DNA of 37,692 bases from an uncultured Paraprevotella sp. Lineage in GTDB: Bacteria > Bacteroidota > Bacteroidia > Bacteroidales > Bacteroidaceae. Shown piece by piece: positions 1 to 7,361 of this stretch (position 1 is its first letter; each line of letters begins with the position of its first letter). The notes beneath the pieces were generated by a model. The model was not told the origin of the DNA. It worked only from the letters and a program-made list of their open reading frames with translations, and ran no database searches. The position numbers and the translations under genes were made by a program. The stretch lies in the NCBI GenBank assembly GCA_910584955.1, contig CAJUDC010000007.1, positions 1 to 37,692 on the forward strand, read 5' to 3'.

Positions 1-39
1 GAGCGGTTTGGCAAAGGGGGCGTAATGAAGTTTTTCCAT
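1..39 (-). CDS. 5' fragment, probable anaerobic sulfatase-maturating enzyme (radical SAM)
   Basis: An ATG at 39 reading leftward gives 13 residues, MEKLHYAPFAKPL, before the window ends. The string YAPFAKPL is what I recall from the extreme N-terminus of Bacteroidales anaerobic sulfatase-maturating enzymes, where it precedes the radical SAM CxxxCxxC cluster motif. Such enzymes convert a Cys or Ser of sulfatases to formylglycine. The cluster motif lies outside the window, so this rests on eight residues. The gene lies just downstream of nagB on the same strand, behind a terminator-like hairpin. Confidence 0.45.
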   Translation of the reverse strand, partial: MEKLHYAPFAKPL

Positions 40-53
40 AGTGCGGTAAAGAC

Positions 54-96
54 AAAAAAGAAAACCCGCTCGCACCTTTTCACGGCAACGGGCGGG
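54..96 (-). terminator. Rho-independent terminator of nagB
   Basis: On the minus strand CCCGC (96-92) pairs with GCGGG (69-65), and a T-rich tract (64-54, ten T and one C) follows immediately. It lies 43 bases beyond the nagB stop and ends 15 bases before the next minus-strand start codon, so it separates nagB from the radical SAM fragment or acts in that gene's leader. Confidence 0.6.
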
Positions 97-138
97 CTTA
101 TGGCGTATGTATATACCGAAAACGGTTAAAGCCGTCTG

Positions 139-930
139 TTAAAGGGCATCTTTCTCAATATCCTTGAAATACTTGTAGGTGCCGACCTTTAGTTCGGCGG
201 TAGCGGCCTCGTCGCATACGATAATGCCGTGGGCATGCAGTTGCAGGGCACTGATGGTCCACATCTGGGTGATGCTGCCTTCTACGGCGTGATAAAGCGC
301 CTGGGCTTTGTTGTGACCGTTGCAGAGAATGAGCACTTCCTTCGCAGCCATTACCGTACCCACTCCGACAGTAAGCGCATGCAAAGGTACGTTCTCCGGG
401 TTACCGCCGAAAAAGCGCGAATTGGCGATACGGGTGTCTGTAGTAAGCGTTTTTACGCGTGTCTTCGAGGTGAGCGAGGATCCCGGTTCGTTGAATGCGA
501 TGTGACCGTCGGGACCGATGCCTCCGATAAAGAGGTCGATGCCTCCTGCTTCGGCAATCATTTGCTCGTAATGGGCACATTCGGCTTCCAGATCGTCGGC
601 GTTCCCGTTCAGGATATGAATGTTCTCTTTCGGACAGTCGATGTGATCGAACAGGTTCGTTGCCATGAACGAATGATAGCTTTCGGGATGTGATTCGGGC
701 AAGCCTACATATTCGTCCATATTGAACGTAAGAACGTTTTTAAAGCTTACCCGGCCTTGTTTGTAGGCCTCTACCAGGGCTTTGTACATGCCTTGGGGAG
801 AAGATCCTGTCGGCAAACCCAGTACGAAAGGTTTTTCCGGGGTCGGATTGGCTTTATTGATCTTTTCAATGACATAATCGGCTGCCCATTGTGACAGTTG
901 TTCGTAATTCGGTTCGATGATAACTCTCAT
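139..930 (-). CDS. nagB: Glucosamine-6-phosphate deaminase
   Basis: This cytoplasmic enzyme converts glucosamine-6-phosphate to fructose-6-phosphate and ammonia, the step that feeds amino-sugar catabolism into glycolysis. The product is 263 residues, the usual bacterial length. Visible motifs are the phosphate loop LPTGSSPQG (39-47), NMDEYVGL with Asp72, and GIGPDGHIAFNEPGSS with Asp141, His143 and Glu148. These match the catalytic positions known from E. coli NagB. The frame stays open upstream to 1041, but I chose the ATG at 930: it begins with the family-typical MRVII, and a good promoter at 968-997 lies inside the longer version. The gene is monocistronic, with its own terminator downstream. 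Confidence 0.96.
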   Translation of the reverse strand: MRVIIEPNYEQLSQWAADYVIEKINKANPTPEKPFVLGLPTGSSPQGMYKALVEAYKQGRVSFKNVLTFNMDEYVGLPESHPESYHSFMATNLFDHIDCPKENIHILNGNADDLEAECAHYEQMIAEAGGIDLFIGGIGPDGHIAFNEPGSSLTSKTRVKTLTTDTRIANSRFFGGNPENVPLHALTVGVGTVMAAKEVLILCNGHNKAQALYHAVEGSITQMWTISALQLHAHGIIVCDEAATAELKVGTYKYFKDIEKDAL

Positions 931-967
931 AAGAAGTAATTTAAGTGGTTTGTAACAGTTGATAGCA

Positions 968-997
968 CAAAGGTAGGACTTTTCGCTTGAAATCCAA
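968..997 (-). promoter_or_regulatory. nagB promoter (Bacteroidetes sigma-ABfr type)
   Basis: Read on the minus strand, TTG (997-995) is followed after 19 bases by TACCTTTG (975-968), matching the -33/-7 consensus TTTG-N19/21-TAnnTTTG. Transcription would begin near 961, giving a leader of about 30 bases before the ATG at 930. Confidence 0.65.
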
Positions 998-1041
998 GTT
1001 TTTTGTTTGTTTTTTGTTAAAATATCGGGCTGTTTGCGCAC

Positions 1042-1273
1042 ACCGTTTCGGGCTTGTTTCGTGCGGGTAGAAAGGGGATGGGAAAACGCAGGAACGTCCT
1101 TTTCCTTTTTTTATAAACTTTTGCAGGAAAAGTTTTATTATTTATCCTTTTTTTCTTTATTTTGCAAAGTTAACTTCATTATTTAATGTCTTTTGGTGGG
1201 CATGACGATAGGGAAGGAATGAGATCGAAAACAGAGATAAAGATGTAAAAACCCTACTTAATTTTATTTTTAG
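1042..1273. other. Divergent intergenic region between nagB and the LRR gene
   Basis: This T-rich spacer holds a perfect 8-bp inverted repeat, AAACTTTT (1115-1122) and AAAAGTTT (1128-1135), with a 5-base loop. It also holds a minus-strand -7-like box, TAACTTTG (1172-1165), which could be a second, distal nagB promoter although I see no good -33 partner. The plus-strand promoter of the LRR gene is unclear: the nearest candidate, TTATTTTG, overlaps this box and mismatches the consensus at one position. No convincing small gene is present. Confidence 0.35.
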
Positions 1274-2695
1274 ATGAAAAAAACTACACTATTTGTTTGT
1301 GCTATGTCTGCTATGTTGTTGTCGGGGACGCTGACGACTTTTGCGCAGGCACAGGTTGAGATGACGACTTCGACGGCTGTCGGTGAGACGTTTTCTTTTA
1401 CCGTAAACCGGGGTGCGTCTATCACGGTGGATTGGGGAGATGGAAATCCGGTGAACATCAAGACGGACGGGCAGCCTGTAAGCGGTGTGCTACAGGGACC
1501 GACGGTCAAGGTGGACGGCGACCGGCTGACCTTGTTGAATTGTGACGGAGCCGGATTGACGGGCTTGAATGTGGCCCGGGCTACCGGGTTGAGGACATTG
1601 TCATGTTCGGACAACGAACTGACAGAACTTTCTTTAACAAACAATACGGCCTTGGTGGAACTGGATTGTTCGTCCAACCGGCTGGCTACATTGTCTATTA
1701 CGCGTTTGAAAGAATTGCAGATTCTGAACTGTTCGGATAATCAGATTGCCACACTCAGTGTGCGCAACAGTGCCGGACTGCGACAGCTGATGTGCGGTAA
1801 TAATAAGTTGACGACATTGACGGTTTCTTCGCTGCCGCAGTTGGAAACGCTATGGTGCCCTGACAACGAACTGGCAGCTTTGGTTATCGACGGGAACCGT
1901 AAACTGAAATCGTTGGTATGCGACGGAAACCAGCTGACCCGTATAAAGACAGCCGCTACGGGGCATCCCGAGTTGGTGGACTTCTGGTGCGCCGATAATC
2001 GGTTGACTACACTGACGCTGAATGCCAGTTCGAAAATACAAACATTGAATTGCGAGAATAACCAGTTGACACAGGCTACGCTGGCTGCATTGTCTCAGCC
2101 GGCAAAGGCGGTTTTCCTGGGTAATAATCAGTTGGATTTCACGTCGTTTTACACCAGGCGGAACGTGCAGAATTATTTCTATGATCCGCAGGGTATTTTC
2201 CCCTTGTCGGCCAGTCAGGTCAATATAGATGAGGAGGTGGAATGCCCGGATATGCGAAAAGATGTTGAGAATGCTACCGTCGCACCGTCGTACACCTGGA
2301 TCAACGAAACGGATAATTCCACGTTGGCGAAAGGTTCGCAGAAAGATTATGTGGCCGTAACGTCAAAAGGCTGGGCATTTAAGTTCAAGAAACCTTTTGA
2401 AGCGGTTCATTGTCTGATCTCTTCAAGAAATTTCCCGGGTATCACATTGCAGAGCAGTACGTTGCGTGTGGTAGATCCGTTGGCGGATGCCATTACGGAA
2501 CATACCCGGCAGAGCGGTTTTACCTACCATGTTTCCAATGGAAGCATTAACATGTCAGCGGAGAAACCTCTGTTGGTACGGATCTATACGTTGAACGGCA
2601 AGTTGGTATGGAACGGAACCGTGAACGGTAGCGGAACGCAGGTTCATTTGGGACGGGGTGTATTTATGGTGAATAATATTAAAGTGGCGCTTTAG
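1274..2695 (+). CDS. Secreted leucine-rich-repeat protein with T9SS sorting tail
   Basis: The 473-residue product starts with a Sec signal peptide (basic MKK, hydrophobic core, cleavage near AQAQ at about 25-28). Residues about 85-290 form some ten short repeats of about 21 residues with the pattern LxxLxCxxNxLTxLxL. A cysteine recurs at the same place in most repeats, the 'cysteine ladder' of internalin-like Bacteroidetes LRR proteins such as P. gingivalis InlJ. The last about 60 residues contain RIYTLNGKLV and GRGVFMVNNIKVAL, which resemble a T9SS type A sorting domain. I infer export across the outer membrane by the por system and a binding or adhesion role. The M60 peptidase gene follows after 17 bases, so the two are probably co-transcribed. 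The ligand cannot be read from sequence. Confidence 0.85.
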   Translation: MKKTTLFVCAMSAMLLSGTLTTFAQAQVEMTTSTAVGETFSFTVNRGASITVDWGDGNPVNIKTDGQPVSGVLQGPTVKVDGDRLTLLNCDGAGLTGLNVARATGLRTLSCSDNELTELSLTNNTALVELDCSSNRLATLSITRLKELQILNCSDNQIATLSVRNSAGLRQLMCGNNKLTTLTVSSLPQLETLWCPDNELAALVIDGNRKLKSLVCDGNQLTRIKTAATGHPELVDFWCADNRLTTLTLNASSKIQTLNCENNQLTQATLAALSQPAKAVFLGNNQLDFTSFYTRRNVQNYFYDPQGIFPLSASQVNIDEEVECPDMRKDVENATVAPSYTWINETDNSTLAKGSQKDYVAVTSKGWAFKFKKPFEAVHCLISSRNFPGITLQSSTLRVVDPLADAITEHTRQSGFTYHVSNGSINMSAEKPLLVRIYTLNGKLVWNGTVNGSGTQVHLGRGVFMVNNIKVAL

Positions 2696-2712
2696 CCTGA
2701 ATCTATAAACTG

Positions 2713-5370
2713 ATGAAAGATATGAAAAAGAATATACTGATGGGAATGGCTGCGTTGTTGGGCGGCTTTCAGACGGTTGCGGCGCAAGGTGCATCCGAGA
2801 ATTTCCCGAAGATCTTATTGAGTACGCAACAAGCTTCTATTCCCTATAACGATACTACGTTGACGGTGGGCGTTATGGCGAATAATGACTATCGGATCGT
2901 TTCGTCTGCCGAATGGCTGTCGGGAGTGAAATCCGCCAAGGGAAACAAAACGTATGTAAAGGTTCAGATGAATACGGCGCCTCAAGAACGTACGGCTGAG
3001 CTGGCGTTTTATGATCCTGATTCCGTCCTGGTGCGTACATTTACGGTGGTACAGGAGAAGGAGAACACGGCCGAGACACTGGAGGGCGACTATCTGATGA
3101 AAGTGGCCGGGGCAGAGGCTTCGTCTGCGAACAGCGCATCGGAGAGTATTGCGAAAACGTATGACAATAATATGAATACCATCTGGCATTCACGCTGGGC
3201 CAGTGGTCCGACGGAATTTCCCGTTACGGTAACTTATGCTTTCAGGGATGTGGAGAAGATAGATTACCTGGTGTATAATCCTCGTCTGAATGAGACGAAC
3301 GGAAATTTCCAGGAGATAGAAGTCTGGTACAGCCTGAAAGAACAAAACGGTTTTACGAAATACGGCGACTACGATCTGAAAGGCTCTTCCGCTCCGTCTA
3401 CCATCACGTTTACCGACGGCTTATTGAATCCCGATTCGATTCGTTTTGTCATTCATTCCGGTGTGAATAACTTTGCTTCCTGTGCCGAGATGCAGTTCTT
3501 CCGTAAACGGGATGCCGATCCGAATCATGCGATATTCGCCGATGAGGTATGGACGAAATTGCAACCGGGTACAACGCAGGCAGATGTAGACGCTTTGACG
3601 AATCCTTTCTGTAAATTATTGGCTCAACGCTTGTTGGATGGTACTTATGATACCAAGTATCGGGTGGCTGATTACGCTTGTTATCTGCATCCTTCAGTGC
3701 TTTCCGACCGCTGGAACGCACCCGGTAAACTATATGACCAGATGGAAGGAGTGACGGGTATCAACATCACCAAAGGAAAAACAGCTGTCATGGTTTCCGG
3801 TATTCCGGACGGGGTAAATGTACAACTCAAGGTGATGGCTTGGTTTGCTAAGGAACTTAATAATGAAGGTGTAGGTGGCGGACCGGCCATGACAACGTAT
3901 GCCCTTCATAACGGTATGAATGTTATTGAGTATACGTCCGACTTCGACGGTCTGGCTTATATCGCTTATTATGTTCAGGAAAATCCCGAGAGTTACCCCG
4001 ATATACGGGTTCATTTCGTGAATGCACAGGTGAATGGGTATCTTTCACCGGAAAAGACGAACGAGGAGATGTACGAACTCTGTGCCAATGCTGTGAATGC
4101 ATGTATGGACGTGGTAGGAACAAAGGTGCATTCCGTATGGACATCCAAGGGATTGCGCGATTATTGCAAGGCTTCCGATAACACATCCTTGGGGTATCGC
4201 CAGTACATGAATGTGCTTGATTCGCTAATCGCATGGGAGCACGAGCTACTGGGATTTGAAAAGTATAAGAGCGTACCCAAAAACCATACGATGGCCTATG
4301 TGAACTATACGTATTACATGTTCCAAGGAGGTTACGGAGTCTCTTTCATGTATAATACGGAATCGCGTGTGCTGAACTGCCGCCAGTTGATGTATAGGGA
4401 TGATGATGCTATTTGGGGATTGAGCCACGAATGGGGGCATCAGCACCAGATGCATCCTTACTTCTGCTGGGCCGGAATGAGTGAGGTGACGAATAACCTC
4501 AATTCCTATTATAATATCATGCACATGGGGTATTATCGCTCCGATAAGATTAATAATTGGAATCCGGCACGCAATCATTTTATTAAATATCAGTATGCCT
4601 TTACACCGACGAATGGGGACGATGATCCGTACAACCAGCGTAGAAAAGCGGTAGAGAATGCGGCGCACTACAGTTTCAGTCCGAAGTTGAAAGCCTTGAG
4701 CGAGGAGATGGCACAGTACACGAGCAGTATTCCTTCGGCTGAAAAGAATCCTGCACATGCTGTGGGTATCACTGAGGTCGGTGTCAGTGAGGTATTGTGT
4801 CCGTTCATTATGCTCTATAACTGGGCAACGTTGACAAAAGGCATGAAAGATTTCGGACCGGATATGTTCGAGGCGTTGCGTCAGACGGATAATGAGAATG
4901 GATCGCAGATAGAAAAGCAGGGCGAAGTGGATAAGTATGAGTTGATTGCCAGCGCGCAGAATAATAATAAGAATGGTAAACTGGCCGTGTTGCGGGAGAA
5001 ATATCCTGAATCCTGCTGGGTGACGGATAATTATATCACGGAGCAGTATTGCGATCGTTGGGACAACAGCGCTCCTTACATATTTAATTATGTCCGTAAG
5101 GTGTCTCGCCTGACGGGTTATAACCTCTTCCCGTATTTTGACCGGTGGGGCTTCTTGCGTCAAGTGGCACTTCGCGTGGGAGATTATGGTGAAAAGTCCA
5201 TTTTGATTACCCCTGAGATGTATCAGGAATTTAAGGCGGATATGGACGCTTTGGTTGAGAGTGGCGAATTGAAGGTTATGCCGGATGGAATGGTAGAGGA
5301 AATCTCTAACACAAGAGATATAAACCTTCAGGATGATATAATTTTCCCAACACCGGATATTCCGAACTGA
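2713..5370 (+). CDS. M60-like (enhancin family) metallopeptidase with BACON and F5/8C domains
   Basis: This is an 885-residue secreted zinc peptidase. A signal peptide ends near VAAQG (about 22-26). Residues about 30-115 look like a BACON domain (WLSG, KTYVKVQMN, then a VVQEKE-type end). Residues about 120-265 resemble an F5/8 type C (discoidin) sugar-binding module, with TYDNNMNTIWHSRW and the closing CAEMQFF. The M60 core carries HEWGH (572-576) followed by Glu591, a HEXXH-x14-E gluzincin motif. M60-like proteases of gut Bacteroidetes cleave mucin-type glycoproteins, so a host-glycoprotein substrate is likely but inferred. No lipobox and no clear sorting tail is present (it ends in PDIPN), so final location is uncertain. 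A second in-frame ATG lies at 2722. A strong terminator follows. Confidence 0.88.
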   Translation: MKDMKKNILMGMAALLGGFQTVAAQGASENFPKILLSTQQASIPYNDTTLTVGVMANNDYRIVSSAEWLSGVKSAKGNKTYVKVQMNTAPQERTAELAFYDPDSVLVRTFTVVQEKENTAETLEGDYLMKVAGAEASSANSASESIAKTYDNNMNTIWHSRWASGPTEFPVTVTYAFRDVEKIDYLVYNPRLNETNGNFQEIEVWYSLKEQNGFTKYGDYDLKGSSAPSTITFTDGLLNPDSIRFVIHSGVNNFASCAEMQFFRKRDADPNHAIFADEVWTKLQPGTTQADVDALTNPFCKLLAQRLLDGTYDTKYRVADYACYLHPSVLSDRWNAPGKLYDQMEGVTGINITKGKTAVMVSGIPDGVNVQLKVMAWFAKELNNEGVGGGPAMTTYALHNGMNVIEYTSDFDGLAYIAYYVQENPESYPDIRVHFVNAQVNGYLSPEKTNEEMYELCANAVNACMDVVGTKVHSVWTSKGLRDYCKASDNTSLGYRQYMNVLDSLIAWEHELLGFEKYKSVPKNHTMAYVNYTYYMFQGGYGVSFMYNTESRVLNCRQLMYRDDDAIWGLSHEWGHQHQMHPYFCWAGMSEVTNNLNSYYNIMHMGYYRSDKINNWNPARNHFIKYQYAFTPTNGDDDPYNQRRKAVENAAHYSFSPKLKALSEEMAQYTSSIPSAEKNPAHAVGITEVGVSEVLCPFIMLYNWATLTKGMKDFGPDMFEALRQTDNENGSQIEKQGEVDKYELIASAQNNNKNGKLAVLREKYPESCWVTDNYITEQYCDRWDNSAPYIFNYVRKVSRLTGYNLFPYFDRWGFLRQVALRVGDYGEKSILITPEMYQEFKADMDALVESGELKVMPDGMVEEISNTRDINLQDDIIFPTPDIPN

Positions 5371-5412
5371 TAGGACATACCGATTTATTCCGTATTTCGG
5401 GAATACTAATTG

Positions 5413-5450
5413 CAAAAGTCGTCTGTTTCAAAAGAACGGACGACTTTTGT
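5413..5450 (+). terminator. Terminator after the M60 peptidase gene
   Basis: CAAAAGTCGTCTGTT and AACGGACGACTTTTG pair with a single mismatch, and the right arm runs into TTTTGTCTT. The hairpin starts 42 bases after the peptidase stop codon. Because the left arm is A-rich it could also work on the minus strand, which matters for the candidate small RNA next to it. Confidence 0.75.
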
Positions 5451-5602
5451 CTTATAACAACCTCCGGCGTGCGCGCGTCCGTACGCGTGCGCGTAAGGGG
5501 AGTTGCGCACCGGATACCCCTTTTACCCTTTCGTTTTAGGGTGAAAATGCAAGGAAACACGAGGTCAAACGGAGGCTTTCTGCTTCTTGGTTCCTTGGTC
5601 TC
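5413..5602 (-). ncRNA. Candidate small structured RNA
   Basis: Two protein genes converge on this gap, yet a minus-strand promoter (5608-5637) points into it. Transcription from about 5602 would end at the hairpin 5413-5450, giving an RNA of about 190 bases. On the minus strand a CCTCCG near the start can pair with CGGAGG about 110 bases later. Within that, ACCCT/AGGGT flanked by TTTT/AAAA forms a hairpin and a GC-rich CGCGT/ACGCG stem lies next to it. No convincing open frame is present. I do not recognise an RNA family, so this is a prediction from promoter, structure and position only. Confidence 0.3.
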
Positions 5603-5607
5603 GAAAG

Positions 5608-5637
5608 CAAAGTTATAGGGGTAACGCCATGGAGCAA
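5608..5637 (-). promoter_or_regulatory. Intergenic promoter pointing away from any protein gene
   Basis: On the minus strand TTG (5637-5635), a 19-base spacer and TAACTTTG (5615-5608) match the Bacteroidetes consensus. There is no protein gene immediately downstream on that strand: the next sequence is the candidate small RNA and then the antisense of the M60 gene. Confidence 0.5.
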
Positions 5638-5660
5638 CAGACGAACGGTGCCGGATGTAT

Positions 5661-5684
5661 AGCGGTTTGTTCAGCGGTTTGTTC
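5661..5684. repeat. Tandem 12-bp direct repeat
   Basis: AGCGGTTTGTTC occurs twice back to back (5661-5672 and 5673-5684) in the non-coding gap, 24 bases upstream of the -33 element of the intergenic promoter. It could be a regulator site or a chance slippage product. Confidence 0.6.
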
Positions 5685-5735
5685 GGACCGTTATGGTACG
5701 ATCCGGCAAAAAGAAGGGAACGTACAGAAACAACG

Positions 5736-5776
5736 ATCCCGTATCTCCTTTCGCGTATGGAAAGCAAAAACGGGAT
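5736..5776 (-). terminator. Nested hairpin after the copy-1 propeller gene
   Basis: ATCCCGT (5736-5742) pairs with ACGGGAT (5770-5776), and inside it CTTTC (5748-5752) pairs with GAAAG (5760-5764). It lies 23 bases beyond the stop of the propeller gene. The following minus-strand sequence CGTTGTTTCTG is only moderately T-rich, so it may act as a weak terminator or a 3'-end stabiliser. Confidence 0.45.
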
Positions 5777-5798
5777 GGGATATGCGTGCGTGGGCTTA

Positions 5799-7361
5799 TT
5801 ATTTCCTGTCTAGGAAGCGGATCGGCGTACCTTTGTCGTTGTAAACGGTTTGCCGAATCGTTCTGTAGGAACAAGGAACGGCATTTCGGGTGAGCTCCGG
5901 TACATTATAGCTTTTCAGCAAGACGGTATTCTGCTCGGGGTCGGCTTGAGGTAGCAAAAAGGCTTTATGGCCTTGTCCTTTTGTGTCAAAATAAGCCAAA
6001 TAGATGCGGGTATAGTTGCCGTCGTCGCGCCGGCTGGCAAATACGATCCATCGCCCGTTGCTGCTCCAGGTGTGATAGCTGTCTGCATCCGCGCTGTTGA
6101 CGGCAGTAAGGGGATAGGGCGGCTGGTCGGTTTGAAGATCTTTTACCCACAGGTCTGCGCTTTTGTGCCAAATATGGAACTGACCGTAATCCCCTTGGGT
6201 GAAGAGTAGCCATCGTCCGTCGGGACTGATACGGGGCACCGAAGCGCTTTGTCCTTCGGCAGCACTGTTTATGACCGTTTCCGGTTTACCGAAACTTCGG
6301 CTTTTTGTGTCGAAGGAAAGCCGCATGATGTTATATTTCAACTGAGTGTAATTCTCTAATAGGTAGCGGGTACGCATGGAATCCGGGATAGAATGCATAG
6401 TAGGCGGGAAAGCACTGCAATAATACAACATATCGCCTGTCGGGCTCCAGCAGGGAAAGGTTTCCAAAGCGTCGTTGCCGCGCAGAATTGTCTGGACCGT
6501 CCGTTGTTCGGTATCATAAAGCAGCAAGTCGCTGGCTTCATCCAGTACTTCTATTTTTTCGGGGTGTTTCATGTGGAAGGCCTGGCCGGTTTTGTTGGTG
6601 GAAAAGGCCACTAAAGGCAAATGAGGGTGCCAACTGGGATATACGCCGGCTGTCAAAATCGAATCGTGCTTAATTTGGATTTTTTCTATTTTACCGTCAC
6701 GTGCGATAAGGGTGCCCCCATGATTGCCACGGATATGGAAAAGCATGCGGTTGGCATCATAATGCTGGTAATTGTGGCAGTTCACACAATGATTGTTATC
6801 CGAATCATATACCCGATTGTTCTCATATAGGGTGGTAACATTGAAATTGGTAAGGTTACGTTGGTAAAGACCTAATTGTCGGTACAGTTCGTATCCCGGT
6901 TCAATGAGACGATAGGATAAATATGCGTCGATAGGTTCGGCGGCTACTTTTAATGTGTAATCCTGATATTTGATCCATCCGCTAGGGCGCAGGGCATAGA
7001 GGCTGGCTTGTAATGTTTTCCCTGCGTTTTGTTGTAATAAGCGTCGCCAGACTATGCTGTCGATCTCTATGGTACCGTTTGCATCTGCCGATGCTTTCAA
7101 AAATCCCGGTTCTCCTTGCAGTCGCAGGATGAAGTTCGTTGCCGTTTTGTCCTGCACACGGAAATTAAGCGGTGCTATATTGACAGGTATCGTGATGTCC
7201 GTGTAGTCGGGATATAGAGAGGCCTTCTCTTTGACTTGCGTATAAGTATCGGGAATGCGTACCTCGGAAGAACATCCACAGGATAAACACAGGATAGCCA
7301 TTCCGGTAGTAAAGACTTTAAAAGACCGGTGTAGAACGGAGTGCAGTGATAGCTTTTTCAT
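5799..7361 (-). CDS. Copy-1 TolB/PD40-type beta-propeller lipoprotein with CxxCH motif
   Basis: The 520-residue product has a long signal sequence with cysteines at 25, 28 and 30, one of which should be the lipidated residue. CVNCH (192-196) is a possible single heme-c site. From about 240 onward propeller blades of the PD40/WD40-like type repeat: YPSWHP, FPCWSPTGD, RISPDGRWLLF and WSSNGRWIVFASRR. An N-terminal beta-rich region (about 45-180) shares NIAPLNF and the YRLI-PGY and YQRNL motifs with the second copy at 20581-22026. Its ATG overlaps the stop of the upstream DUF6057-like gene by one base (TAATG), implying translational coupling. Location is inferred to be the periplasmic or surface face of a membrane. 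Its function is unknown to me. Heme attachment is a prediction from the motif alone. Confidence 0.85.
   Translation of the reverse strand: MKKLSLHSVLHRSFKVFTTGMAILCLSCGCSSEVRIPDTYTQVKEKASLYPDYTDITIPVNIAPLNFRVQDKTATNFILRLQGEPGFLKASADANGTIEIDSIVWRRLLQQNAGKTLQASLYALRPSGWIKYQDYTLKVAAEPIDAYLSYRLIEPGYELYRQLGLYQRNLTNFNVTTLYENNRVYDSDNNHCVNCHNYQHYDANRMLFHIRGNHGGTLIARDGKIEKIQIKHDSILTAGVYPSWHPHLPLVAFSTNKTGQAFHMKHPEKIEVLDEASDLLLYDTEQRTVQTILRGNDALETFPCWSPTGDMLYYCSAFPPTMHSIPDSMRTRYLLENYTQLKYNIMRLSFDTKSRSFGKPETVINSAAEGQSASVPRISPDGRWLLFTQGDYGQFHIWHKSADLWVKDLQTDQPPYPLTAVNSADADSYHTWSSNGRWIVFASRRDDGNYTRIYLAYFDTKGQGHKAFLLPQADPEQNTVLLKSYNVPELTRNAVPCSYRTIRQTVYNDKGTPIRFLDRK

Noticed and set aside
931..1041. N-terminal extension of nagB to 1041
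   Set aside because: The extra 37 residues are not in the family, and the extension would contain the promoter at 968-997.
4246..5415. 389-codon minus-strand frame opposite the M60 peptidase
   Set aside because: The peptidase reading has signal peptide, domains and active-site motif; the antisense frame has none.
5465..5495. CG-rich alternating tract as a recombination or attachment site
   Set aside because: It has short imperfect inverted repeats only, no integrase or invertase gene nearby, and no matching second copy in the window.
5587..5893. Small plus-strand frames in the gap after the M60 gene
   Set aside because: They overlap each other and run into the antisense of the propeller gene; no start signal or conserved pattern.
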